Notes: generated by a model from the letters alone, not told the origin. Positions 27,434-36,446 are shown, counted from the stretch's first letter. The stretch: 64,000 nucleotides of DNA from Aminobacter anthyllidis (GCF_018555685.1 NZ_JAFLWW010000014.1:1-64000); one strand, 5' to 3'. Numbers and translations: made by a program.

Positions 27434-27449
27434 GGTCGACTCCTCTTTG

Positions 27450-28097
27450 CTAGTGTTGCACGGATAGGAAAGTCGCAGCATCGCTGCTGGAAAGCTCGAA
27501 GTATCTCAGCCCTTTATGCACTCCTTCGCTATCCGCTCCAAGATCCGTCATTCCGATCGCATCCCGGTAGAAAACTTCTGCGCCAGGAAGGGAATGCAGA
27601 CCGATCCGGCCACCAAACTCTTCTTCCAGGCTCAAGCTGACGGCCGTGCCAACGAGCGCACGCCCCGCACCCTTGTAAGTCGGCTCAGCAACCAGCTTTG
27701 GTCGATTCCATGGCGCCGTCGCCAGAAACTCCACGTAGATCAGCGGCACTCGCTGATGCTCGGGATGGCGACTGAAGCAGTCTTGGCCACCTTTGCGCGT
27801 CATCATGATGGCCTGTGTGCTGCCACCACATTCGAGCACGAAGAAATCGAACAGGAACGGGTCGTTCAGCGCTGCCAGCGCCTTCTTGCCCCATTCCCAA
27901 TGGGCGTCTTCGGCATTGACCTCCGCTAGAGTCTGAAGAGAGGCCTTGGCTTCCCTGCGACGCAGCTCAAAAAGCGGCCGCCAGCGTCCTTCGATATGCG
28001 CCAGATTCGTGCTGTCCAGGCCATGATACAGATCTGCATCTTCGAACCGGCCTGTTGCGCGATTTAAGAGAAAGACGCGATCGATCAGCTCTTTCAT
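27450..28097 (-). CDS. GNAT-fold acetyltransferase-like protein
   Basis: A 215-residue protein whose C-terminal half has a GNAT-like layout: PLIYVEFLATAPWNRP, then YKGAGRALVGTAVSLSLEEEFGGRIGLHSLPGAEVFYRDAIGM, with KGAGRAL as the acetyl-CoA loop. The N-terminal half is unassigned. It overlaps the upstream RHH gene by ATGA. An RHH protein followed by a GNAT resembles TacA-TacT-type toxin-antitoxin pairs, but this protein is longer than TacT toxins (about 160 residues), so a non-toxin modifying enzyme is also possible. Confidence 0.65.
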   Translation of the reverse strand: MKELIDRVFLLNRATGRFEDADLYHGLDSTNLAHIEGRWRPLFELRRREAKASLQTLAEVNAEDAHWEWGKKALAALNDPFLFDFFVLECGGSTQAIMMTRKGGQDCFSRHPEHQRVPLIYVEFLATAPWNRPKLVAEPTYKGAGRALVGTAVSLSLEEEFGGRIGLHSLPGAEVFYRDAIGMTDLGADSEGVHKGLRYFELSSSDAATFLSVQH

Positions 28098-28300
28098 AGA
28101 ACCATCAGCTCTACTTTTTCTGACTTATCCGCGCTTTCGACAAACACCTTTTCGCCACGCGCCAGTCGATCGTCGACGGATTTGTAGAGCCGCAGCGCCT
28201 GACGAACGAGCGCGGTTTTGGACAGCCCTTTTTCTTCACACATGGTTTCAAGGACGCTCATTTCCGCGTCCGACAAGTTAAGCGTCATCGTGCGCTTCAT
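28094..28300 (-). CDS. Ribbon-helix-helix regulator/antitoxin
   Basis: A 68-residue RHH protein: KRTMTLNLSDAEMSVLETMC gives the DNA-binding strand and first helix, GLSKTALVRQALRLYKSV the second helix. The flexible acidic C-terminus is typical of antitoxins. A TAGGAGG ribosome site precedes the ATG. It starts the - strand operon and probably autoregulates through the TAGCTA repeats in the divergent promoter region. Confidence 0.75.
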   Translation of the reverse strand: MKRTMTLNLSDAEMSVLETMCEEKGLSKTALVRQALRLYKSVDDRLARGEKVFVESADKSEKVELMVL

Positions 28301-28324
28301 AGGCGCCTCCTAACCGGTGTTTTT

Positions 28325-28389
28325 TATGTAGCTATAAAGTCCATAATTGTCAATCAAAAAATGAGGATAAAATAGCTATTAACTAGCTA
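28325..28389. promoter_or_regulatory. Divergent promoter with three TAGCTA sites
   Basis: For the - strand operon, TTGACA (28353-28348) and TACATA (28330-28325) are 17 bases apart, a good sigma-70 promoter. TAGCTA occurs at 28329-28334, 28373-28378 and 28384-28389, the first overlapping the -10 box; such short repeated palindromes suit an RHH repressor. The region is AT-rich and serves both the RHH operon and the ubiquitin-like operon. Confidence 0.6.
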
Positions 28390-28447
28390 GACATTGGCTA
28401 AAAATTGCATATATGTCTTGTGCAGAATGAGAGACAAGGAGGCTTCG

Positions 28448-29104
28448 ATGCCTGACGTGACGAACTTTACATTCAAGCTGGACGGCCGCGTGGTGGCTAC
28501 CAATGACGCCATCATTTCTGGTCGCGAGGTCCGCGCCCTCGGTGGGCTTGATCGGCCCAGCGACTATATTCTCATCCAGATAGCGGACAGGACATCGCGT
28601 TCGATCGGCCTTGAGGAAGCGATCGACTTCAGGGAGATGCCCCACTCTGAGTTCCTTTCATTCCAAGGCGACAGGGCCTTTTCTTTCACCGTCAACGAGC
28701 GTGGCTGGGAGTGGGGATCGGCGACAATCTCCGCGGCCGACATCTATCGCTACGCGAGCATCGACGAGGATCTCGAGCTGATCCTGGACAGCGCCGGCGA
28801 TACGGTCATTCCCGCTGACGGCGCGGTGACTCTTGGCGGACAGGGCGTGGAGCGCATCCGCAGCCGCGAGGCGAAAACGGTGATCATCAAGGTCAACGGT
28901 CGATCGCGCACGGTACCAAGGAGAAAGCACAGCTATCGCGAGATTGCACTGCTCGCCTACCCCGACGCCAACTTTGAGAAGTTCAAGTACACGATCACGT
29001 ACCTGAAAGGTGTCCACGGCGCGGAAGGTGATCTGGTGGAGGGCGAGAACATCGAAGTCAAGAACGGGATGGTCTTCAATGTCCGCCGATCTGATAAGTC
29101 GTGA
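28448..29104 (+). CDS. Triple ubiquitin-like (multiubiquitin) protein
   Basis: A 218-residue protein made of three tandem beta-grasp-like units at about 6-75, 77-140 and 143-213. Each has a strand pair, a short helix with a related motif (GREVRALGGL, AADIYRYASI, YREIALLAY) and later strands; the last unit ends KNGMVFNVRRSDKS. This is the multiubiquitin family found beside bacterial E1-like enzymes. AAGGAGG precedes the ATG at 28448. No C-terminal diglycine is present, so conjugation, if any, uses a different terminus or processing. The downstream E1-like gene overlaps it by 26 bases. Confidence 0.85.
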   Translation: MPDVTNFTFKLDGRVVATNDAIISGREVRALGGLDRPSDYILIQIADRTSRSIGLEEAIDFREMPHSEFLSFQGDRAFSFTVNERGWEWGSATISAADIYRYASIDEDLELILDSAGDTVIPADGAVTLGGQGVERIRSREAKTVIIKVNGRSRTVPRRKHSYREIALLAYPDANFEKFKYTITYLKGVHGAEGDLVEGENIEVKNGMVFNVRRSDKS

Positions 29105-30269
29105 TCCGCATCTGAAGCGGCTGCTGGACGAGGGGTTTGAGCTCGAGATGCGCGAGCTCGTTCTTCTCCTCGTTCACAGCGTCCCCTACGTGAAGCGCGA
29201 CAAGTCGCTTGGCCGCGGCACGCTTGTCTGCACTCTGTCGCTGGATACCCAAGGCTTGACCTCGACTCCACAAACCGACCACACCATGTGGTTTACCGGA
29301 GAGACGCCGTGCCATCGCGATGGCACGCCGATGACCAATATCATCCACAACAGCAACGAGGCGACTGTCGGATCCGACATCAAGGTCTACCACTATTTCT
29401 CGTCGAAGCCAGAAGGGACCGGCCAGTATGCCAACATTTACGACAAGGTTGTCACCTACGAATCGCACCTCGGCGCCGCCGCGCGGTCGCACGACAAGAC
29501 CGCCAACGCGCGCACAGGCGTCACGCTAGCCAGCGCGGAGGACGATAGCCCCTTCGCGATCCCCGATTCTGCGTCAGCCCGCTATGGGATCGTCATCGCC
29601 AACCGCAAGCTCAAGGGCCGCATTGCAATCATCGGCCTCGGCGGCACCGGTGCCTATCTGCTCGATCTCGCCGCCAAGACCCGCGTTGCCGAGATCCACA
29701 TCTACGACGATGACCAACTTCTCAACCACAATCTTTTCCGTTCGCCCGGTGCTCCCGAACTGGCGCTGGCGAAGAATTTTCCCCGCAAGGTGGATTATTA
29801 CGCAGCGCTTTACGCGCGCATTCACAAGGGCGTGAAGCCGCACGCCACCAGGGTCAAGGCTGACAACATTGACGAATTTGCGGGTTATGACTTCGTCTTT
29901 GTCTGTGTTGACAAGGGATCCTCGCGGCGCGTGATTGCCGAAGGGCTGGTTCGCCTGGGCATCCCATTCGTCGACACTGGCATTGGTCTTGGGCTCGACG
30001 ATAATACGCTCGACGGTTGCGCACGGGCGACTTTCATTGCCCCCGGCACGCCGTGGGCGGAGGTGGCGACCCATCTGTCGTTCGGTGATGACGATGAAGA
30101 GGCCGATGTGTACGGAACCGAGATCCAGACCGCCGAGCTCAATGCGTTGAACGCGATCATGGCGATCATGCGCTGGAAGCGCTGGCTGACCTTCTATCGT
30201 GACGAGCGCAACGAAAGAAACGCGACATACATGATCGAGGGCAACAACATCACCAACCGGGGGGCATGA
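29079..30269 (+). CDS. E1-like ThiF adenylyltransferase with N-terminal E2-like domain
   Basis: A 396-residue fusion. The C-terminal half (about 165-396) is a ThiF/E1 domain: RIAIIGLGGTG (186-191) for ATP, then IYDDDQLLNHNLFRSPGA with the aspartate and NLFR arginine of the adenylation site, FVCVDKG and a candidate cysteine C314 in LDGCARATF. The N-terminal 160 residues match the DUF6791-type domain regarded as E2-like, with HTMWFTGETPCHRDG and C78. It would adenylate and transfer the ubiquitin-like partner encoded upstream. It overlaps the next gene by four bases. Confidence 0.87.
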   Translation: MSADLISRDPHLKRLLDEGFELEMRELVLLLVHSVPYVKRDKSLGRGTLVCTLSLDTQGLTSTPQTDHTMWFTGETPCHRDGTPMTNIIHNSNEATVGSDIKVYHYFSSKPEGTGQYANIYDKVVTYESHLGAAARSHDKTANARTGVTLASAEDDSPFAIPDSASARYGIVIANRKLKGRIAIIGLGGTGAYLLDLAAKTRVAEIHIYDDDQLLNHNLFRSPGAPELALAKNFPRKVDYYAALYARIHKGVKPHATRVKADNIDEFAGYDFVFVCVDKGSSRRVIAEGLVRLGIPFVDTGIGLGLDDNTLDGCARATFIAPGTPWAEVATHLSFGDDDEEADVYGTEIQTAELNALNAIMAIMRWKRWLTFYRDERNERNATYMIEGNNITNRGA

Positions 30270-30670
30270 TGGCTCGGGTGGATCGACTTACAACGGTGTT
30301 TGTCGAAGACATTCCCGAACAGCTGGAAGACGGGGTTCTTTACGTGTCGCGCCAATGCCACGTTGCCCTCCACAATTGCGCCTGTGGCTGTGGCGAGGAG
30401 GTTTCGACACCGCTCGTTCCAACCGAATATGACCTTGTCATGGAGGACGAGGGCGCTTCGATCTGGCCGTCGATCGGCAACCACGACTTCCCTTGTGGCT
30501 CACACTACATTGTCAAACGTGGCCGAATCCATTGGGCGGGCAAGATGTCTCGCGAGCAGATCGAAGCCGGCCGCGCCTATGACCGCCTTCTCAAGCGCGG
30601 CGCCCAGCCAAAGGGCCTCGGGGCCATCCTCGCATGGATCAAGCGCCTGTGGATCAAGTTCATCGGCTAA
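30266..30670 (+). CDS. DUF6527 protein, probable zinc-binding partner of the E1/Ubl system
   Basis: A 134-residue protein with a cysteine/histidine cluster C31-H32, H36, C38, C40, C42 (CHVALHNCACGCG) and a second conserved block SIGNHDFPCGSHYIVKRGRIHW, the DUF6527 pattern. DUF6527 genes habitually follow multiubiquitin and ThiF genes and are proposed to act as processing or deconjugating enzymes. The ATG overlaps the E1 stop (ATGATGG), so translation is coupled. The basic, tryptophan-rich C-terminus (LAWIKRLWIKFIG) could contact membranes. Confidence 0.82.
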   Translation: MMARVDRLTTVFVEDIPEQLEDGVLYVSRQCHVALHNCACGCGEEVSTPLVPTEYDLVMEDEGASIWPSIGNHDFPCGSHYIVKRGRIHWAGKMSREQIEAGRAYDRLLKRGAQPKGLGAILAWIKRLWIKFIG

Positions 30671-31255
30671 TCAGCTGCGGCCGATGGCATCGCCTTTGCA
30701 AGTATAGATCAGGTTGACGACGCCTTCGGGAAAGCCGGCCTCCGCCGCGAGCGCAATCATCGCGCCTGCAACATGCGGCGTCTGTTCGGCAGGTTTGAGG
30801 ATGACCGCGCAGCCCGCCGCCAGCACCGGCGGGAGACAGCGCGCGACCATCGAGGCAGCAACGCCGACCGGCTGCTTGACCGCCAGCATGCGCCAGTCCG
30901 ACGAGGGCGGGGGAGATCGTCTCGCCATAGACACGATTGGCCTTCGGCGTACCATTGCAGATACGCGGGCCGCGTGAGGGACTTCGAACTGGCATCGCCA
31001 AGCGGCTTGCCCATCTCCGCCGTAAGAATGGCAGCAAGGCCGACGTTATGGTCTATGATCAGCTGATGCCAGCGCCATAGCATGTCGCAGCACTCCCGGC
31101 CGTCATGGCCGCCCATCCAGCCTGCGCCATATACGCTTGGTCGACCGCTGCGCGCCTCCTCGACCCCATGTCGGGAAATTTCCCTCAGCACGTCGCCAGT
31201 GGATGGATCAAGACCTCGGAAATTCGCTCGCCGGGCGGCGTGCCCAGTGCCGGCA
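30671..31255 (-). pseudogene. Succinate-semialdehyde-type dehydrogenase relic, copy 2
   Basis: With frame changes the - strand gives GLDPSTGDVLREISRHGVEEA, MLWRWHQLIIDHNVGLAAILTAEMGKPLGD, RMLAVKQPVGVAASMV and VLAAGCAVILKPAEQTPHVAGAMIALAAEAGFPEGVVNLI, covering more of the GabD N-terminal half than copy 1. It is inactive. With copy 1 it brackets the seven-gene locus in direct orientation. Confidence 0.78.
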
Positions 31256-31796
31256 TGCGGTCGATAGCGCCGAACAGCTATGCAGATTTCAGGTGGCGCA
31301 TCAGCGTCTGGCACAGAGGCACGCCTGGCGGGGGCACCGGGCGTTGAGCCCTGCGAGCTGACAAAACCGCAGCGTAAAGCATGGCGTCCAGGCTTCCGCC
31401 AGCAAGCGGCAATCTGCCGGCACTTGATGGCGCCCGCGCGCCTGACGGCGCGTGCCGGGTGCTCGTGAACCGAGCCCGCTTTTTCTTCGCCAGGCTCAGG
31501 CGGTCTCGGCCATCCGGCTTCGCCCCCTGGCGCGGGCAGCCTGTCGGCTGCTGACGGTCGCCGCCCTGTCGGCCGGCGCGGTTTGTTCGTTGGCCGTTCC
31601 CGGCGGCGCGGGGTGGGCGGCACTCCCTTCTAGGCCCGCCGCGGCATCCCGCAACCCTTCGCTTGCGCTTCGGTCCTCCTCTTCGTTCCGGTCCTTCGGA
31701 TGCGGTCCGCCTCCGACGGCGGGCCTTTCCGGTCGCGTCTCGCCGCCACCCCACTTGCGGGGAAAGGCGCGGGATTGAAGAGCGGAGGACCAGACG
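31256..31796. other. Repeat-bearing region upstream of ardC
   Basis: Contains copy B of the 112-bp repeat and then about 250 bases of GC-rich DNA before ardC. No gene is convincing. Confidence 0.35.
31430..31541. repeat. 112-bp perfect direct repeat, copy B
   Basis: Identical to 22464-22575. Here it lies upstream of ardC without the HEPN-like gene. Confidence 0.92.
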
Positions 31797-32636
31797 ATGC
31801 GTGCAAAACACAACCGTTGCGGCAGCCGAGAGGCTGGCGCGGGCAGGGGCGGGCGCCCGGGCGCCAGCCTTTATCAGGAGATCACGGACCGCATCATTGC
31901 CGAACTGGAGCGCGGCACCGTGCCATGGGTCAAGCCATGGGGCAGCGCAAAGGCCGACCTCGGCCTGCCCAGCAACGGAGCCACCGGGCGCCGCTATTCC
32001 GGCATCAACATCCTCATCCTGTGGGGCGCCGTCATCGAGCGCAGCTATCCCGGCCAGAACTGGCTGACCTTCCGGCAGGCGCTTGCCCTTGGCGGCAATG
32101 TCAGGAAGGGCGAGCGCGGCACAACAATCGTGCATGCCGACCGCTTCGTCCCAAAGGGCGAGCAGGAGCGCGCCAGGACAGACGGCGACGAGCCGCAGGC
32201 GGTGCCATACTTGAAGCGCTTCACCGTCTTCAACGTCGCGCAGTGCGACGGCCTGCCCAAGCACCTTTATGGCAACGCCGAACCGCTGCCCGAACGCGAG
32301 ATCGTCCCCCAAGCCGAGGCGCTTATTCGAGCAAGCGGCGCGGATTTCCGCATCGGCGGCGATCGCGCTTTCTACATGCCGGGCACCGACACCATTCAGG
32401 TGCCGCCGCAGCCGGCTTTCTTTCAGCAGATCGACTATTACCGCACCTGCTTGCACGAACTTGGCCACTGGACCGGCCACCCGGCGCGGCTGGCGCGCGA
32501 CCTCTCCGGCGCCTTCGGTTCCAAGACCTATGCGCGCGAGGAACTGGTTGCCGAAATCACTGCTGCCTTTGTCTGCTCGACGCTCGGCATCGAGCCGACC
32601 GTGCGCCATGCCGACTATATCGGCACATGGCTGAAG
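31797..32636 (+). pseudogene. ArdC-type antirestriction protein, 5' part, interrupted
   Basis: The first 280 codons of an ArdC/DUF1738 protein: a single-stranded-DNA-binding N-terminal domain (LYQEITDRIIAELERGTVPWVKPW, GRRYSGINILIL, WLTFRQALALGGNVRKGERG) and a zinc-peptidase-like C-terminal domain with CLHELGHWTGH. The gene breaks at YIGTWLK where the RIT element enters; the missing end (KVLREDNRAIFRAASLASKAADFLLGF) lies at 36487-36612. ArdC proteins protect incoming plasmid DNA from restriction. Confidence 0.88.
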
Positions 32637-32659
32637 TTATGCTCACCTCGCCATAACTC

Positions 32660-32699
32660 CAGTAATCGCGAGGTGTCGATAATGTGAAGGAACGCAGCT
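32660..32699. repeat. Left inverted end of the RIT element
   Basis: Forty bases starting CAGTAATCGCGAGG and matching the complement of 36447-36486 with one mismatch. Confidence 0.9.
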
Positions 32700-32804
32700 T
32701 AAGCGCGTGAATCCCGCGCAATTGCGCCAAAGAGCGGCAGGCTTTGCTCCGCATTATTTCCCGGCGAACCTCGGTGGTCAATTTGACCAACCGAGGAGCC
32801 AAGG

Positions 32805-34037
32805 ATGTCGAATACCGATCGCGAACTGATCGCCGAACTCAGGGTCGTACTGACCCGCCAACGATATAGCCCGGTGGTGGTTGGGAACTATTGCGCCCAT
32901 GCGCGCGGGTTCCTCGACTATCTTGCGCGGCGGAATATCCTGGTCGCGGATGTGTGCGAAGCGCAGGTGGCGCAATATCTGCGGCATGCGATCGCGCTGT
33001 TCCGGAAACGCCGTGGTCGATCTCCGGGGCCGTGCTGGCACTCGATCCCGCGCTCCGGAATCCACGCGCTGTTGCGGCTTGCGCAGGGCCAGTGGCCGCC
33101 CGCACCAAAAGTTACATGTGCGGCCGACGAGGTGCGGCTTACGATCTGCGACGAATACGAGACCTGGCTTCGCGAAGAGCGCGGCCTTGCCCGGCCCAGT
33201 ATCGTCGCGCTGTTGTGGGAGGCACGGCACTTCCTGGCCTGGCAGCTTGAACGCTGTGGCGCCGAAAGCCTGATGGTCCTGAACGTCAGCGACATTGACC
33301 ATTACATGGACATGCGTGCACTGAAGCTGACGCGCAAATCGTTGAAGGACGTGGCGGAGCGCCTGATCTCATTGCTGCGGTATCTCCACCGAACCGGGCG
33401 AACCTCGCTCGATCTGTCGCCGCACGTCATCGCACCGCTGCTCTACGCCTATGAGGGGGTCCCCTCGATCCTGGAACGGGATCAGATCGCTGCCGTGTTG
33501 GAAAGTGCGAGGAAAGATACGACACCAGTGGGGCTGCGGGACCATGCCATCCTGCAATTACTCGCAACATATGGCTTGAGGTCGAGCGAGATACGCAATC
33601 TGCGGCTCGAGGACATTGACTGGCGGGCGGAATCGATCCGCGTCCGGCACACCAAGACACGGGCTTGCTCGTTCCTGCCCCTGATGGCGCCGGTGGGCGA
33701 AGCGGTGCTCGCCTATCTGCGCTCGGGGCGGCCCGATACCGACGTCCGGGAAATCTTCATCCGCACGCGCGCGCCCTATCGTAGGCTCGGGATGCTCGGT
33801 AGCGCGGTTCGGCGGCGGCTCGGCGATGCCGGCGTCAAACCGTGCGGTAAGAGCGGGCCGCACATCTTCCGCCATGCCCGTGCGGTCGAAATGCTGCGAG
33901 CGTCGGTGCCGCAGAAGGTCATTGGCGACCTGCTAGGCCACCGTTCAACCGAAGCGACGGCACCCTACCTCAAGCTCGCCACCGAGGATCTCCGGGCTAT
34001 CGCACTCGACGTGCCGGGATCGGAGGTGCTGTCATGA
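32805..34037 (+). CDS. RIT tyrosine recombinase A
   Basis: A 410-residue integrase-family enzyme. A core-binding SAM-like domain precedes the catalytic part: YGLRSSEIRNLRLEDIDW (catalytic Arg), HIFRHARAVEML (H-x-x-R box) and LLGHRSTEATAPYLKL with the nucleophilic tyrosine. The gene overlaps the next recombinase by ATGA. In RIT elements the three different recombinases are always in this fixed order and are thought to act together. Confidence 0.88.
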   Translation: MSNTDRELIAELRVVLTRQRYSPVVVGNYCAHARGFLDYLARRNILVADVCEAQVAQYLRHAIALFRKRRGRSPGPCWHSIPRSGIHALLRLAQGQWPPAPKVTCAADEVRLTICDEYETWLREERGLARPSIVALLWEARHFLAWQLERCGAESLMVLNVSDIDHYMDMRALKLTRKSLKDVAERLISLLRYLHRTGRTSLDLSPHVIAPLLYAYEGVPSILERDQIAAVLESARKDTTPVGLRDHAILQLLATYGLRSSEIRNLRLEDIDWRAESIRVRHTKTRACSFLPLMAPVGEAVLAYLRSGRPDTDVREIFIRTRAPYRRLGMLGSAVRRRLGDAGVKPCGKSGPHIFRHARAVEMLRASVPQKVIGDLLGHRSTEATAPYLKLATEDLRAIALDVPGSEVLS

Positions 34038-35398
34038 CGACATGGCCTGATCCCGAACGGCGGTCGATCGCGCGTTATCTAGCCGGTCTTGGCCTGCGCA
34101 GCGCGAACAGCCGCATTTATTACAAGCAGGTGCTCCACAGCTTCCAGGACGTCGCCGAGCGCCACGCCGAGCTCAACCAGGACGTGCTGGCGGACTGGTT
34201 GCGTGCATGGTCCGAGCGCTGGGCGGCATCGACGCAGCTGCACCGTACCCGTATTATCGATCGGTTCCTCGATCACCTGGTGCAGACCGGGGTCATCAAT
34301 CGAAGCCCCGTCGTTGCCCTGCGCGAGACGTGCAATATCAAACAGTGCAAGCCCGTCTGGCGGGCCCTGGCGTCGGACACTCCGGACCGTGCCCTTGCCG
34401 AGCTGCGTCAGCCTCGGCCGTTTGGCACCGTGCTGGGCGGAATGATGGCCGAACATGTCGCGCTAATGCGCAACAGGGGTTACAGATACAGCACCCAGCC
34501 CGTGTGGCTCATGCGGTTCGACCGGTTCCTGCAGTTGAACCCTGCCCTTCGGGATGAGCCGATCGAGGTGATGCTCGAACACTGGGCGTCGGCGAAAGCC
34601 ACGCGCAACCACGCCGCGGAATGCGAAAAGCTGAAGCGCGTCCTTGCGAAGATACTCCGCTACCGGAATCCGTCGATCCCGCCGCGCCGACCGGACCCAC
34701 GCCCAGAAAAGGAAGTGGCGAAGCAATGGCGCAAGCCTCATATCTACTCACCCGCCGACGTGCGGCGGATGCTCGATATCGCCCGTTCCTATCCGTCGCC
34801 ACGGGCGGCGCTTCGCCCGCTGAGCATCTACACCATGCTGTTGCTGGCCTATTGCGCGGGTCTGCGGCGAGGTGAGCTCGCCCGCCTCGATCTGGGTGAC
34901 GTCGACCTTCAGGGTGGCACGATCACGGTTCGGCAGACCAAGTTCTTCAAGACCAGGATCCTGCCGCTTCCCGACAGCGTGATGGCCGAGCTTCGGGCCT
35001 ATATCGTTGCACGGCGCCGTGCCGGAGCATCGCAGGACTCACGTTCGGGCCTGTTCTGGCACGAGCAGCGCGGTGCACGTTACACAAAGGAGGCCATCGC
35101 TTGGCTGCTCGTCGATGTCATCCGCCGGGCCGAGCTGAAACCACCGCAAGGGCGAACGGGGCCGCGCTTGCACGACCTGCGCCACTCGATGGTCGTGAAC
35201 CGGATCCTCGAGTGGTATCGGACGGGCATCAACCCGCAGGAGCGCTTGCCTTTCCTTGCGACATACCTCGGCCATCGGGACATCAACTCCACGCTGGTCT
35301 ACATCACCGTCACGCAGGACCTGCTGCACCTTGCAAACGAGCGGTTCCGGGCGGTGGGCGCACCATGCCTCAACCTGAAGCGGGAGGTGCAGCCATGA
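34034..35398 (+). CDS. RIT tyrosine recombinase B
   Basis: A 454-residue recombinase, the longest of the trio. Catalytic blocks are YCAGLRRGELARLDLGDVDL, LHDLRHSMVVNRILEWY and TYLGHRDINSTLVYITV. It overlaps its neighbours by four bases at each end, so all three are translationally coupled. Confidence 0.88.
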   Translation: MTTWPDPERRSIARYLAGLGLRSANSRIYYKQVLHSFQDVAERHAELNQDVLADWLRAWSERWAASTQLHRTRIIDRFLDHLVQTGVINRSPVVALRETCNIKQCKPVWRALASDTPDRALAELRQPRPFGTVLGGMMAEHVALMRNRGYRYSTQPVWLMRFDRFLQLNPALRDEPIEVMLEHWASAKATRNHAAECEKLKRVLAKILRYRNPSIPPRRPDPRPEKEVAKQWRKPHIYSPADVRRMLDIARSYPSPRAALRPLSIYTMLLLAYCAGLRRGELARLDLGDVDLQGGTITVRQTKFFKTRILPLPDSVMAELRAYIVARRRAGASQDSRSGLFWHEQRGARYTKEAIAWLLVDVIRRAELKPPQGRTGPRLHDLRHSMVVNRILEWYRTGINPQERLPFLATYLGHRDINSTLVYITVTQDLLHLANERFRAVGAPCLNLKREVQP

Positions 35399-36399
35399 TT
35401 AGGGCAAACCCGTTCCCGGAACTGATGCGGGCGTTCTTCTACGAATGGCTTGTCGAGCAACGCAACGCATCCATCCATACGGTGCGATCCTACCGCGACA
35501 CCTGGCGGCTGTTCCTGCGGTTCGTCGCGCAGCGCGCGGGAAAGAAGGTTGCGATGATCACGCTGGCCGATCTGGCCGCCAGCGAGGTCACTGGGTTCCT
35601 GAAGCACGCCGAACACGAACGCGGCGGCACGATCGGGACGCGCAACTGTCGGCTTGCCGCGATCCGCAGCTTCTTCAACTTCGTGGCGACCAGGGATCCC
35701 GCGTCGATCGCGCAGTGTGTCGATATCCACAACATCCCAGTCAAGCGGGCGCCGGTATCGGAACCCTGCTATCTGGATCCGGCAGAAGTGGCGGCGATCC
35801 TTGCCCAACCAGACCGTTCAACACTCGAAGGCATGCGCGATCATGCGTTGCTCTCGTTCCTCTACAACAGCGGGGCACGGATACAGGAGGCGCTCGACCT
35901 ATGTCCTGAGGCGATCCGGTTCGACACGCCCGGCTGCGTGCGCCTCCTTGGCAAAGGTCGCAAGGAGCGCATCTGCCCGCTCTGGCCGGAAACCGCGGTA
36001 CTGCTGAAAAAGCTGCTGGAGCGGCAGCCGCGAGCGCCAAACGAGCGGATGTTCGTCAACCGCTACGGCGAACCGCTCAGCGCCTCGGGCGTCCGGTTCA
36101 AGCTTGCAGCCTATGTGACGGCGGCCGCCGCAATCGCGCCAACGCTGCGAACCAAGCATGTGACGCCGCACAGCTTCCGCCATGCCACCGCCGTGCACCT
36201 CGTCTCGGCAGGCGTCGATGTCACGGTGATCCGCAGCTGGCTCGGCCATGTGAGCCTCGACACCACCAACCACTACGCCAGGGCCAATTTAGAAACGAAG
36301 CGAAAAGCACTGGAGCAGGTCGACGTTCCGGCAACAACGGGACGTCCGCCGTCATGGAAGCAGGATGTGAGCCTGCTGGCCTGGCTCGATACGCTCTGA
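35395..36399 (+). CDS. RIT tyrosine recombinase C
   Basis: A 334-residue recombinase with YNSGARIQEALDL, HSFRHATAVHLVSAGVD and WLGHVSLDTTNHYARA (Arg, H-x-x-R and Tyr blocks). The ATG at 35395 overlaps the stop of recombinase B (ATGA). A longer in-frame extension lies wholly inside the upstream gene and is not used. Confidence 0.88.
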   Translation: MIRANPFPELMRAFFYEWLVEQRNASIHTVRSYRDTWRLFLRFVAQRAGKKVAMITLADLAASEVTGFLKHAEHERGGTIGTRNCRLAAIRSFFNFVATRDPASIAQCVDIHNIPVKRAPVSEPCYLDPAEVAAILAQPDRSTLEGMRDHALLSFLYNSGARIQEALDLCPEAIRFDTPGCVRLLGKGRKERICPLWPETAVLLKKLLERQPRAPNERMFVNRYGEPLSASGVRFKLAAYVTAAAAIAPTLRTKHVTPHSFRHATAVHLVSAGVDVTVIRSWLGHVSLDTTNHYARANLETKRKALEQVDVPATTGRPPSWKQDVSLLAWLDTL

Positions 36400-36446
36400 A
36401 ATAATGCGAAGGAATGTGGCCGGAAACGGTGCAAAACCGCGCATCC

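Noticed and set aside
27450-28300. Firm call of a TacA-TacT toxin-antitoxin pair
   Set aside because: The RHH and GNAT folds and ATGA overlap are suggestive, but the GNAT protein is too long and the toxin-type active-site residues could not be confirmed.
31278-32609. - strand frame of about 440 codons opposite ardC
   Set aside because: Antisense to a recognisable ArdC domain protein; composition is that of a shadow frame.
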